From contig JAJDWB010000013.1 of NCBI GenBank assembly GCA_022825855.1, positions 248,001 to 312,000 on the forward strand: a stretch of DNA of 64,000 nucleotides. The letters run 5' to 3'. Below the pieces are notes generated by a model. That model made no database searches and had not been told where the DNA came from. It was given only the letters and a program-made list of their open reading frames with translations. The first letter of the stretch is position 1. Each line of letters starts with the position of its first letter. Of the stretch, positions 16,940-24,731 are shown piece by piece. This DNA is from Dehalococcoidia bacterium. Lineage in GTDB: Bacteria; Chloroflexota; Dehalococcoidia; Bin125. Position numbers and translations under genes: made by a program.

Positions 16940-18049
16940 GTGTCCGCCGACCCCGCAACCCCAGCGCGAATCATCGACATCGCCGAACACGACGACGTCT
17001 ACGAGTTCATGTTCGCCCAGGGCATCACCGACGGCCTTCCCGTCGTCCCGCCCACTCGCGAGCGCGTCGACCGCATGCTCGCCGGCGCGCCCGCCGACTG
17101 GAGCGACCCCCAGGCGACCGTCGCCGTCCTCCCGCCCAACATGGCCCCGATGACCGTCGAGAAAGCCGCCATCAACGCCGTCATGGCCGGCTGCAAGCCC
17201 GAGTACTTCCCCACCGTCCTCGCCTGCGTCGAGGCCGCCGCCGGCGGTCGGTTCCCCCTCCACGGCTCGATCGCCACCACCGCCGGACTTGCCCCGATGA
17301 TGCTCGTCAACGGACCCGTGCGCCAGGCAATCGGCATGAACTGGGGACTCAACGCCCTCGGCCAGGGCAACCGCGCCAACTCCACCCTCGGCCGCGCACT
17401 CCGGCTCATGCTCCGCAACATCGGCGGCGCCGTCCCCGGCGAGATCGAGCAGGCCATCCAGGGCGGCGGTCACAAGTGGACCCTCAGCTACGCCGAGGAC
17501 GAGGACACCTCTCCCTGGGAACCCTTCCACGTCGAGCACGGCTACGAACCCGGCGACAGCGTGGTCTCACTGCTGCCCACCACCGGCGGACCGCGCGTCT
17601 GTATCGACCAGACCAGCCGCGACGCCCGCGCCCTCACCGGCTCGATCGCCATGGCCTTCCAGCAGGTCGTCAAGCCGCGCGGCCAGGTCTCGCCGACCAT
17701 GTTCGTCGTCAGCCCCGAACACGCCGACGTCTACCGCGCCGACGGCTGGTCCAAGGACAACATCCGCGAAGCGATCATGGAGTTCACCGCGCTCCCACTG
17801 CGCGAGCGCCTCGCCTCGCCCACCATGGGCGGCGGCATCGGCGAGTTCCTGCCCGAGAAGTACGGTTGGACCGAGCAGGACCTCGACACCCCCATGTCCA
17901 AGGTCCCGCATCCGTCGTTCATCAACATCACCGTCGCCGGCAGCCACGCGGGCAAGTGGACCAGCATCTACCAGGGCATCTTCGGCGACGGCGACGCGAC
18001 CCAGCCCGCCCCGGTCTTCCGCCCGCCCTCCGCCAAAGTCCGTACATGA
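16940..18049 (+). CDS. UGSC-associated conserved protein, thioredoxin-less paralogue
   Basis: The 369-residue protein aligns by eye over its full length with residues about 165-525 of the 14554-16131 product: ITDGLPVVPPTRERV, VEKAAINAVMAGCKPEYFP, QGNRANSTLGRALRLMLRN, SPWEPFHVEHGYEP and GWSKDNIREAIMEFTALPLRERL. It lacks any thioredoxin domain. Translation starts at GTG 16940. Its function is not known to me; the conserved acidic, glycine-rich and N-R-A-N motifs look enzymatic. It is separated from the selenoprotein by about 205 bases of palindromic repeats and overlaps the next gene by 4 bases (ATGA). Confidence 0.75.
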   Translation: MSADPATPARIIDIAEHDDVYEFMFAQGITDGLPVVPPTRERVDRMLAGAPADWSDPQATVAVLPPNMAPMTVEKAAINAVMAGCKPEYFPTVLACVEAAAGGRFPLHGSIATTAGLAPMMLVNGPVRQAIGMNWGLNALGQGNRANSTLGRALRLMLRNIGGAVPGEIEQAIQGGGHKWTLSYAEDEDTSPWEPFHVEHGYEPGDSVVSLLPTTGGPRVCIDQTSRDARALTGSIAMAFQQVVKPRGQVSPTMFVVSPEHADVYRADGWSKDNIREAIMEFTALPLRERLASPTMGGGIGEFLPEKYGWTEQDLDTPMSKVPHPSFINITVAGSHAGKWTSIYQGIFGDGDATQPAPVFRPPSAKVRT

Positions 18050-18669
18050 CCACTTCGGCCGATCATCGCGCCGACCTCCGGGCGCAGCTCGCGACGCACC
18101 CGACAATCGAGATGGACACCGGCTCACGCAGCCTCAGCCTGCGCTCGCGCCACGGACTCTTCTCCGCCCGCGCGCTCGACGAGGGCACCGCCCTCCTCCT
18201 GCGCGAGCTCGAGCGGCTGCCGGCGCCGACGCGCGTCCTCGACCTCGGCTGCGGCTACGGAGCCATCGGACTCACCCTCGCCGCCCGCTGGCCCAACGCC
18301 CGCGTCGCTATGGTGGACACAGACATCCGCGCCGTCGAGGCCGCTGCCGAGAACATCGCCCGCAACCAACTGAGCAACGCACACGTGACACTCAGCGACG
18401 GCATCCGCGCACTCGAACGGCCGAGCGGCCAGTTCGATCTCGTCGTCTCCAACTTGCCCGCCCAGGCCGGCAACGACGCGCTCGATCAACTCCTGCTCGA
18501 CGCCCACGACGCACTTGCCGGCGGCGGCGCGCTGGCCGTCGTCGCCGTCAACGGGCTGCGCAAGTACCTCCAGCGCCGCTTGGTCGACATCTTCGGACCC
18601 GGACAGGCCGCCAAGGTCCGCCAGGGCTCGCGGCACACCGTGCTCGAAGCGGCGAAACTACCGACATGA
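18046..18669 (+). CDS. Class I SAM-dependent methyltransferase (MTS family)
   Basis: The 207-residue protein has an N-terminal SLSLRSRHGLFSARALDEG segment, the SAM-binding motif VLDLGCGYGAIGL (about 64-76), the acidic MVDTDIRAVE and the motif IV region VVSNLPAQAG, where many small methyltransferases have NPPF. This layout matches the RsmC/MTS group that methylates RNA or free N6 positions. The ATG overlaps the preceding stop (ATGA) and its own stop overlaps the next ATG, so three genes are translationally coupled. The substrate is not determinable here. Confidence 0.8.
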   Translation: MTTSADHRADLRAQLATHPTIEMDTGSRSLSLRSRHGLFSARALDEGTALLLRELERLPAPTRVLDLGCGYGAIGLTLAARWPNARVAMVDTDIRAVEAAAENIARNQLSNAHVTLSDGIRALERPSGQFDLVVSNLPAQAGNDALDQLLLDAHDALAGGGALAVVAVNGLRKYLQRRLVDIFGPGQAAKVRQGSRHTVLEAAKLPT

Positions 18670-20051
18670 GCGCCAAGCCGACTCCCACCCGACCGGGCAT
18701 GACCGAGCCCCTGCGCCTGCGCGAGTTCCGCCTGCTGCTCACCGGCTTCATCGTTGGACAGTCGATGATGCCGCTCCAGTTCGTCGCCTCCATCGCCTGG
18801 ATCCAGTTCGTCGCCGACGACAGCGTCGAGATCATCATGGTCGGCGCGATCGGCACGATTCGCGGTCTCGGCATGATCGGCTTCGGACTCTTCGGCGGCG
18901 CGCTCGCCGACCGCTTCGACCGCCGCCGCCTGCTGATGGTCACCCAGGCGGTCGCCTTCATCTCCAACATCCTGATCGCGGTCGTGATGTGGACCGGCTC
19001 CGGCACGACGACCGACCTGATCGTCTTCTTCGCCCTCACGGTGGTCGCATCCTCCGCGCACGCGATCGACGGCCCGACTCGCAACGCCATCACGCCCGAA
19101 ATCCTGGGACCGCGCCTGACCCCGTCCGGGATCGCGCTCAACGCCGCCGCCATGCAACTCGCGATGCCGATTTCGATCTTTGCCTCCGGTCTGCTGATTG
19201 ATCACCTCGGCCACGGCACCGTCTTCGCCATCTCCGCCTTCGGACACCTGGGCGAAGTCCTGATTCTCGCCATGATGTCCTACCGCACGGTCTTCTCCGC
19301 CGCTCACATCGCCGCGCGGCAGGGACAGGGAGCGGGACAGGCCGTCCGCGACATCGTCGCCGGCCTGCGCTATGCCCGTTCAAAGGCCGTCATCCTCTGG
19401 ACGGTCGTCATCGTCGTTCTCATGATGTCCCTGATCATGCCGCCCACCGGCACGCTCGGTCCGCAGTGGGTGACCACAGTCGTCGGCGCGACCTGGTCGC
19501 AGTTCAGCTACATCGCCGTCTTCTGGGGCGGCGGCGCGATGGTCGCCTCGCTCGTTCTTGTTCGCTTTTCCTGGATCGAGCGCAAGGGCATGCTCACCGC
19601 CCTCGGTGTGATTGTGATGGCGCTCGGCTTCGTCGTCTTCACCAATCCACCCACGGTCCTCAACGCGATGCTTGGCAACGCCCTGCTCGGCATCGGCATG
19701 TCGACCGCGATGGTCTCCGCCAACGCCACCCTCGCCCACGAAACGCCCAACGAGATGCGCGGCCGCATCATGGGCCTGGTCTTCCTCGGCATGGGCATCG
19801 CCCAGGCCGTCGGCCTGCCCCTCGGCGCAGTCGCCCAGTCGCTGACCATGGAAACCCTCTTCCCGCCCATGTCCTACGTCGTCCTCGCCTTCCTCACCGG
19901 CCTGATCGTCCTCCGCCCCGTCATCCTCCGCGCCCGCGTCCCCCAGCATCCCCTGGAAGCACCGCCCCAGCCGGCCCAGACCACCCGAACCGTCCTCAAC
20001 GGCGCCGCATCCTTCATCCTCCGCGCCGCCCCAAACAAAGCCCGCACCTGA
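18666..20051 (+). CDS. MFS transporter
   Basis: This 461-residue protein has about 12 hydrophobic segments, starting with LLLTGFIVGQSMMPLQFVASIAW. It carries the MFS loop 2-3 signature as FGGALADRFDRRRLLM. This is an export- or drug-type MFS member (the TMS6/Enterobactin-exporter-like group is a guess). The C-terminal 40 residues are Pro/Ala-rich and cytoplasmic. Its start overlaps the methyltransferase stop by 4 bases. The substrate is unknown. Confidence 0.88.
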   Translation: MSAKPTPTRPGMTEPLRLREFRLLLTGFIVGQSMMPLQFVASIAWIQFVADDSVEIIMVGAIGTIRGLGMIGFGLFGGALADRFDRRRLLMVTQAVAFISNILIAVVMWTGSGTTTDLIVFFALTVVASSAHAIDGPTRNAITPEILGPRLTPSGIALNAAAMQLAMPISIFASGLLIDHLGHGTVFAISAFGHLGEVLILAMMSYRTVFSAAHIAARQGQGAGQAVRDIVAGLRYARSKAVILWTVVIVVLMMSLIMPPTGTLGPQWVTTVVGATWSQFSYIAVFWGGGAMVASLVLVRFSWIERKGMLTALGVIVMALGFVVFTNPPTVLNAMLGNALLGIGMSTAMVSANATLAHETPNEMRGRIMGLVFLGMGIAQAVGLPLGAVAQSLTMETLFPPMSYVVLAFLTGLIVLRPVILRARVPQHPLEAPPQPAQTTRTVLNGAASFILRAAPNKART

Positions 20052-20098
20052 CCCTCCGATCCCCTCTCCCCTCCAGCCCGCTTTCGCCCATCAACTCG

Positions 20099-20168
20099 CT
20101 TCCCCCCTTGGGGGGAAGCTGCCGAAAGCCTGCCCCGCACTCGATGCAGGGGCTAAAGGGGGGGGCGC
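20099..20168. repeat. Compound palindromic repeat
   Basis: The element begins with CTTCCCCCCTTGGGGGGAAG (a near-perfect inverted repeat), continues through CTGCCCCGCACTCGATGCAGG (another inverted repeat) and ends with CTAAAGGGGGGGCGCC. The GGGGGGCGCC end is shared with the element at 20607-20664, so the two may be related. It lies in the 330-base gap between the MFS gene and the next small gene. Confidence 0.7.
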
Positions 20169-20180
20169 CCGCCTCAAATC

Positions 20181-20250
20181 CCGTCATCCCTGCACCCTCT
20201 CCGTCATTCCTGCACCCTCTCCGTCATTCCTGCGAAGGCAGGAACCACGA
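20181..20250. repeat. Tandemly duplicated half of the CCGTCAT repeat
   Basis: CCGTCATCCCTGCACCCTCT and CCGTCATTCCTGCACCCTCT (20 bases each) lie head to tail, followed by a third CCGTCATTCCTGCG with its inverted partner AAGGCAGGAA. The CCGTCAT start is the same as in the palindromes at 13982, 22013 and 44898. The rest of the gap (20251-20330) is C-rich with no recognisable feature. Confidence 0.75.
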
Positions 20251-20332
20251 TCCTCCCATCTCCGCCACCTGCACCCCCTTCAGCCGTCCCACCAACCACC
20301 GCAAACCCGATCTCCTCCCACCTCCACCAAAT

Positions 20333-20357
20333 CGCGCTACTATCAGAACATACGTAC
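20333..20357 (+). promoter_or_regulatory. Promoter with a LexA-like box
   Basis: CGCGCTACTATCAGAACATA contains a -10-like TACTAT. It overlaps GAACATACGTAC, one mismatch from the GAAC-N4-GTTC SOS box of Gram-positive-type LexA. A close copy (GCGCTACCATCAGAACATAT) occurs at 44968-44987. It lies 25 bases before the ATG of the small gene at 20382. Confidence 0.4.
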
Positions 20358-20381
20358 ACCGCACAGCAAAGGAGACCCGCA

Positions 20382-20708
20382 ATGCCCAACCCCTACCACT
20401 ACCGAGCACACATCGACCGACTCTGGCGCCAGGCCAACAGCGACATCCCCGCCTACAAGCAGCTCAAAGCCCTCAAGGCCCTCGTCCGCGAGATGTTCCC
20501 GCCCAACCCCAACGCCGCCCGCAACAACCGCCTCTACCACTCCACCGACCCCTACGACGTCGCCCGCCACCTCCTCCGAGACCTCTATGACCGGGACTCC
20601 GAGTCACTCTCTCCCCCCGCTTCCAGCGGGGGGAGATGTCACGGAGTGACAGAGGGGGGCGCCCCGCAAGCACACGAACCACCCGAAGAAGACGACGACC
20701 CCTTGTAA
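20382..20708 (+). CDS. Small hypothetical protein with repeat-encoded tail
   Basis: The 108-residue product starts MPNPYHYRAHIDRLWRQANS and is rich in basic and aromatic residues over its first 70 residues (KQLKALKALVREMFPPNPNA, DPYDVARHLLRDLYDRD). No family is recognised. GGAG lies 8 bases before the ATG. The last third (SLSPPASSGGRCHGVTEGG) is encoded by a palindromic repeat element at 20607-20664 that fits the pattern of intergenic repeats elsewhere. An upstream element resembles an SOS box, so damage-inducible expression is possible but unproven. Confidence 0.55.
   Translation: MPNPYHYRAHIDRLWRQANSDIPAYKQLKALKALVREMFPPNPNAARNNRLYHSTDPYDVARHLLRDLYDRDSESLSPPASSGGRCHGVTEGGAPQAHEPPEEDDDPL
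20607..20664. repeat. Palindromic repeat inside the 3' end of a gene
   Basis: It has two inverted repeats: CTCCCCCCGCT-TCC-AGCGGGGGGAG (20611-20635) and GTCAC-GGA-GTGAC (20638-20650), ending AGAGGGGGGCGCC. Such elements are usually intergenic; here it is translated as the tail of the 20382-20708 protein. Confidence 0.8.
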
Positions 20709-20834
20709 TCCCCCCAATCTCCTCCGCCCGTTTTTTTCTTTCCCGGCCGATCACCCGACCCCAGCCGCAGCGTGCCCGACACCCACGCTGCGGTAGCATT
20801 CAGGCCAACGCACAGACACTCTGGGAGCCGCAAA

Positions 20835-22001
20835 ATGGAGTACCGATTCAGCGACAAGGCCCTGGCCTTCGAGGCCGAGGTCAACGAATTCCTCGACCAG
20901 GAGTGGACGACCGAACTCCGCGCCACGATCGGCGATCCGACCACCGACACCATGGTCGAGGAGCGCGGCTTTCGCAAACTGCTCGCCGAGCGCGGCTGGC
21001 TGACCATGTCCTGGCCCGCCGAGTACGGCGGACAGGAACGCTCCCTCGAGGAGCAGTACCTCTTCTGGGAGGCGATGAACTACGTCGGCGCGCCCCAGGC
21101 CACCGTCGCCACCCAGCAGGTCGGCCCGACCCTGATGCGCTTCGGCACCGAGGAGCAGCAGGAGCGCTTCCTCCCGCCAATCGCCCGCGGCGAGGTCGAG
21201 TTCGCCTTGGGCTACACCGAGCCCGACGCCGGCTCCGACCTGGCCTCGCTCCAGCTCCGCGCCGTCAAGGACGGCGACGACTACATCCTCAACGGCATCA
21301 AGCGCTTCACCTCCGGCGCCCACCGCAGCGAGTACGTCTGGCTCGCAACCCGCACCAACCCCGACGCCCCCAAGCACCGCGGCGTCTCGATGATGCTGGT
21401 CGACATGCGATCGGCCGGCATCACCGTCAAGCCGCTCTGGACGATGGCCGGCTACCGCACCAACGAGGTTTACTTCGAGGATGTCCGCGTGCCGACCAAC
21501 GTCCTCGTCGGCGAGGAAAACCAGGGCTGGTACTACGCCGCCCACGCCCTCGACCGCGAACGCATCTCGATCTTCACCGTCTCCTCCGTCCGCGCCGTCT
21601 ACGACCGCCTGATGGACTGGGCTTGCTCCGACACGCCGATGGGCCGCCCCATCGACGACGCCGGCATCAAGCGCACGATGGCCGACTTCAAGGTCCAGCT
21701 CGAAGTCCTCCAGCACCTCAGCTACCGCATCCTCGACATGCTCAAGCGCGAGGAATCCCCCAACTACGAGGCCAGCCAGGTCAAGATCTTCTCCACCGAG
21801 ATGATGCAGCGCCTGCAGAACTTCTCGCTCCACGCCATGGGCCTCTACGGTCAGCTCAACGGCAACGACAAGCGCGCCCCAATCGAAGGCTCGGCCGAGA
21901 ACGGCTACCTCGCCGCCGTCATGCCCACCTTCGGCGCCGGCGGCAACGAGCTCCAGCGCAACATCATCGCCCAGCGAGGCTTCGGCCTCCCCCGCGCCTA
22001 G
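20835..22001 (+). CDS. Acyl-CoA dehydrogenase
   Basis: The 388-residue flavoenzyme has the ACAD layout: an N-terminal helical domain with LAERGWLTMSWPAEYGG, the middle beta domain with the FAD/substrate signature GYTEPDAGSDLASLQ and RFTSGAHRSEYVWLATRT, and a C-terminal helical domain ending RNIIAQRGFGLPRA. It dehydrogenates an acyl-CoA at alpha-beta using FAD, handing electrons to ETF. ATG 20835 is favoured over an earlier in-frame start because GGGAG lies 8 bases upstream and the family N terminus begins there. It stands alone between repeat elements. Confidence 0.92.
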   Translation: MEYRFSDKALAFEAEVNEFLDQEWTTELRATIGDPTTDTMVEERGFRKLLAERGWLTMSWPAEYGGQERSLEEQYLFWEAMNYVGAPQATVATQQVGPTLMRFGTEEQQERFLPPIARGEVEFALGYTEPDAGSDLASLQLRAVKDGDDYILNGIKRFTSGAHRSEYVWLATRTNPDAPKHRGVSMMLVDMRSAGITVKPLWTMAGYRTNEVYFEDVRVPTNVLVGEENQGWYYAAHALDRERISIFTVSSVRAVYDRLMDWACSDTPMGRPIDDAGIKRTMADFKVQLEVLQHLSYRILDMLKREESPNYEASQVKIFSTEMMQRLQNFSLHAMGLYGQLNGNDKRAPIEGSAENGYLAAVMPTFGAGGNELQRNIIAQRGFGLPRA

Positions 22002-22012
22002 GGTCAGATGTA

Positions 22013-22054
22013 CCGTCATACCCGCGCTTGCCGCGGGTATCTCGTCGAGTCCAG
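22013..22054. repeat. Intergenic palindromic repeat, copy 2
   Basis: CCGTCATACCCGCGCTTGCC and its inverted partner GCGGGTATCTCGTCGAGTCC form the same hairpin as at 13982-14022, differing at a few positions. It lies between convergent genes (acyl-CoA dehydrogenase and cofC) and could serve as a bidirectional terminator. Confidence 0.8.
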
Positions 22055-22092
22055 CTCCATCATCGGCAGTCGGGCGTCGATGTGAGCAAGCC

Positions 22093-22785
22093 CTAACTCA
22101 GCGCCTGCATGTGCGCCTCATGCGCAATCAACCAGGCTCGCGAGTTCGGCGCAATCGCTTCGGGCAACTGCGGCAGCGTCTCCCGCAGCCAGCGCAGGTC
22201 GGACGGCGTGTCCAGGTCGAACGCCCAGACATCGATCCGGGCCTCGCGGAACGGCACCCCCATCTCGCCCGCCGCCGCCGCCGACTGCTGATGCGCCCGC
22301 GCCGATGAGGGACCGAACTGCGGCGAAATCACGTCCGGCGGCCGCAGCAGCAGCCCGTTCGTCCCGCCGTCATGCGCCGGCGCCACCACCACCGCCGGAC
22401 CCTCCGGCGCAGTCGAGACCATCAAGTCAACCGCGTCCGGCGTAATCAGCGGCACGTCGGCCGGAACAATCAGCATGGCGTCCGACTCGGAAAGGGCCTG
22501 CTGGGCGAACTGTACCGCCCGGTTGTAGCCGAGCCGCAGATCGGTCTGGTCGAGGAAGCCGACGCCCAGCCGCGCCGCCTCGTCGCGGGCCGCCGCGTCC
22601 CGCGACGCAATCACCACCTCGTCGACCCGCTCGGCCGCAACCAGCGCCGCGACCACGTCGTCCAGCATCGCCCGAACCAGCGAGTTGCGCTCCTCAAGAT
22701 CAAGCAGCGCGGCCAGCCGCCGCTTGCCCGCCGGCAACCCCCGCACCGGCACGACGGCCACCACGCCGCTCGGCTCAGCCGTCAT
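22093..22785 (-). CDS. cofC: Phospholactate/phosphoenolpyruvate guanylyltransferase (F420 biosynthesis)
   Basis: CofC/FbiD activates 2-phospholactate or phosphoenolpyruvate with GTP for transfer to the deazaflavin Fo. The 230-residue product has the nucleotidyltransferase start VVAVVPVRGLPAGKRRLA, the IVPADVPLITPDAV metal site and HDGGTNGLLLRPP, all diagnostic for this family. Its ATG lies 11 bases inside the 3' end of cofD, so the pair is co-translated. Their presence shows that the organism makes cofactor F420. Possible users in the window include the PPOX protein at 54.6 kb. Confidence 0.93.
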   Translation of the reverse strand: MTAEPSGVVAVVPVRGLPAGKRRLAALLDLEERNSLVRAMLDDVVAALVAAERVDEVVIASRDAAARDEAARLGVGFLDQTDLRLGYNRAVQFAQQALSESDAMLIVPADVPLITPDAVDLMVSTAPEGPAVVVAPAHDGGTNGLLLRPPDVISPQFGPSSARAHQQSAAAAGEMGVPFREARIDVWAFDLDTPSDLRWLRETLPQLPEAIAPNSRAWLIAHEAHMQALS

Positions 22786-23716
22786 GGAGCGCCGCCTTCA
22801 GGGTCCCCGCAGCCAGCGCCATCTTCGCCTCGACATCCGTCATCAGCGTCGGCATCACGACCACCCGCATCCGCGTCTCAGCCTCAATCGCGTCGGCTAG
22901 CGGCGCATCTGTCTCGTCCAGCACAAACACCTCCGCCACATCCTCGTACAATCGTGCGACACCCAGCGCAGACACATCGTGTCCCAGTGATTGGAGAATG
23001 TCGGCCGCCGGACCCTTAACCGCCTCTCCCCCGATAATCGGGCTGATCGCTGCGACCGGGGCCCGGGAGTTGACCACTGCGTCCCTGATGCCTCTGACGC
23101 TCAGGATCGGCTCGATGCTCAGGAATGGGTTGGACGGCGCGATCACGATGACGTCGGCTTCGAGCAGCGCGTTGATGACCTTCGGCGTCGGCTGCGCGGT
23201 GTCGATGCCATCGAAGCGGATGCCCCGCACAGTGTCGGAGGCGCGCCGCCGCACGAAGTAATCCTGGAAGGCGAATTCACCCGCGTCGGTATCGACCATC
23301 GTGCGCAGGCGGTCGTCGGTGACGGGTGTGATGAACAGCTCCAGGCCCGCCCGTTTCGCGAGGTCGCGGGTAACGGTGGAAAGCGGATTGCCCTGGCCGA
23401 GCCAGTGCGTGCGGAACAGGTGCGTGGCGAGGTCGAGGTCGCCGATCATGAACCAGTCCGGCCCGCCCAGCTCGGACAGCCGGTCGAGCGTGCGGCGCGA
23501 CTCCCCACGCAAACCCCAGCCCGTCTCCGGATTGACCATGTCGGCCAGCGTGTACATGACCGTGTCGAGGTCTGGCGAAATGTGCAGCCCGGCCCACTCC
23601 ATGTCGTCGCCGACGTTGACAATCGCGGTCACGTCCTCGGGCGGCAGCACCCGAACGAGTCCGTCGAGGAACCGCGCCGCCCCGACGCCGCCGGCAAGCA
23701 CGGCCGCGCGGGTCAC
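22775..23716 (-). CDS. cofD: 2-phospho-L-lactate transferase-type enzyme (F420 biosynthesis)
   Basis: CofD/FbiA transfers the phospholactyl or enolpyruvyl phosphate moiety to Fo. The 313-residue protein has LAGGVGAARFLDGL (7-20), the NVGDDMEWAGLHISPDLDTV metal-binding signature, GDLDLATHLFRTHWL and the late IAPSNPFLSIEPIL segment. It starts at GTG 23716, which overlaps the stop of the preceding gene by 4 bases (GTGA). Downstream is cofC. No cofE, cofG or cofH is in the window. Confidence 0.94.
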   Translation of the reverse strand: MTRAAVLAGGVGAARFLDGLVRVLPPEDVTAIVNVGDDMEWAGLHISPDLDTVMYTLADMVNPETGWGLRGESRRTLDRLSELGGPDWFMIGDLDLATHLFRTHWLGQGNPLSTVTRDLAKRAGLELFITPVTDDRLRTMVDTDAGEFAFQDYFVRRRASDTVRGIRFDGIDTAQPTPKVINALLEADVIVIAPSNPFLSIEPILSVRGIRDAVVNSRAPVAAISPIIGGEAVKGPAADILQSLGHDVSALGVARLYEDVAEVFVLDETDAPLADAIEAETRMRVVVMPTLMTDVEAKMALAAGTLKAALHDG

Positions 23717-24039
23717 GGCTTGACCCCTCGCAACGCCAGGCGCATATCGAGATCTCCGTCCTGGCGCGACCGGGCCTCCAGCCTCACGGTCTCGGAGGTC
23801 AACCGGAATTCCAGGTCCTCCCAGTCGACCGCGTCGGGCTCGCCGTCCAGGGCAACCGACTCGGGTGCCCCGTCGAGCTCAAGCGTCATCTCGGCCTCCG
23901 CCAGATCGCCGTCGTGATCGACGACGACATGCAGCGCCGTCTCGCCGCCCGCGACTTCCCCGACAATCTCAAGATGCCGGCTGCCATCAAGCTGGCGCTC
24001 ATCCAACACGACGCTGCCGACGAATGTGAACTGTCTCAC
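23713..24039 (-). CDS. Small beta-rich hypothetical protein, first gene of the cofD-cofC operon
   Basis: The 108-residue product from GTG 24039 starts VRQFTFVGSVVLDERQL and is almost entirely short alternating beta strands rich in acidic residues (LHVVVDHDGDLAEAEMTLEL, then LEFRLTSETVRLEARS). I know no family. The GTG is selected because a TACCAT -10 box (24051-24046) lies exactly six bases before it, as expected for a leaderless start; an upstream in-frame TTG lies inside that promoter. It overlaps cofD by 4 bases. A regulatory or scaffold role in F420 synthesis is only a guess from position. Confidence 0.65.
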   Translation of the reverse strand: MRQFTFVGSVVLDERQLDGSRHLEIVGEVAGGETALHVVVDHDGDLAEAEMTLELDGAPESVALDGEPDAVDWEDLEFRLTSETVRLEARSRQDGDLDMRLALRGVKP

Positions 24040-24113
24040 GTGGCGATGGTACAAGCCGACACTGGATACCGGGCGGTTGACCGACTTGGCAGTTGCCGTG
24101 AGCCTTCAACGAG

Positions 24114-24707
24114 ATGCTCATCGACATGCACACCCACACGTCGGTCTTCTCGACCGACAGCAATCTGCTGCCGCATGAGTCCCTCGCGCGTGCGGCCGAG
24201 CGCGGACTCGACGGCGTCGTCCTCACCGAGCACGACGTGATCTGGGCGGCCGATCGGGCGGCGCGCCTGGCTGAGCAGGTGGGCATCCTCGTGCTGCCAG
24301 GCATCGAAGTGACGACGGAACTGGGACACGTACTGGTCTACGGCGTGACCGAGCCGTTCCCGCGAATCACCGACTCCAAGCGTCTGCGCGACTACTGCGA
24401 CGAGCGCGACGCCCTAATGTACCTCGCCCATCCCGCCCGCGACCCTGGACTGCGGGTTCCGCGCGAAGCGATGGAGCTGTTCGACGGCGTCGAAGGTCTG
24501 AACGGTTGCGATGGTCCGCTCCAGAATCAAAGCGCATCGTCACGGGGACGGACCCGGCCGCTGCCGCCGATCGGCGGTAGCGACTCCCACGCGCTGCACG
24601 AGGTCGCGACGGCCGCCACCGAATTCGAAGCCAGGATCCGCAGCCTGGACGACCTGATGAAGGCCCTGCGCAGCGGCGACTACCGGCCTGCAACGTTGCC
24701 CTACTAA
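24114..24707 (+). CDS. PHP-domain phosphoesterase
   Basis: The 197-residue protein has the PHP metal-binding motifs MLIDMHTHTSVFSTD (HxH, His6 and His8), VVLTEHDV, GIEVTTELGHVLVYG, LAHPAR and the final GGSDSHALHEV. PHP proteins hydrolyse phosphomonoesters or phosphodiesters using two or three metals. It is of the short stand-alone type (histidinol-phosphatase-like or nucleoside-diphosphatase-like) and no polymerase domain is attached. It is divergent from the cof operon. The substrate is unknown. Confidence 0.85.
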   Translation: MLIDMHTHTSVFSTDSNLLPHESLARAAERGLDGVVLTEHDVIWAADRAARLAEQVGILVLPGIEVTTELGHVLVYGVTEPFPRITDSKRLRDYCDERDALMYLAHPARDPGLRVPREAMELFDGVEGLNGCDGPLQNQSASSRGRTRPLPPIGGSDSHALHEVATAATEFEARIRSLDDLMKALRSGDYRPATLPY

Positions 24708-24731
24708 GCTCGAATTCAGGAGTGCAGCATC

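Noticed and set aside
20181-20250. CRISPR array
   Set aside because: Only two 20-base units head to tail with no spacers and no cas genes; it is a duplicated part of a palindromic repeat.
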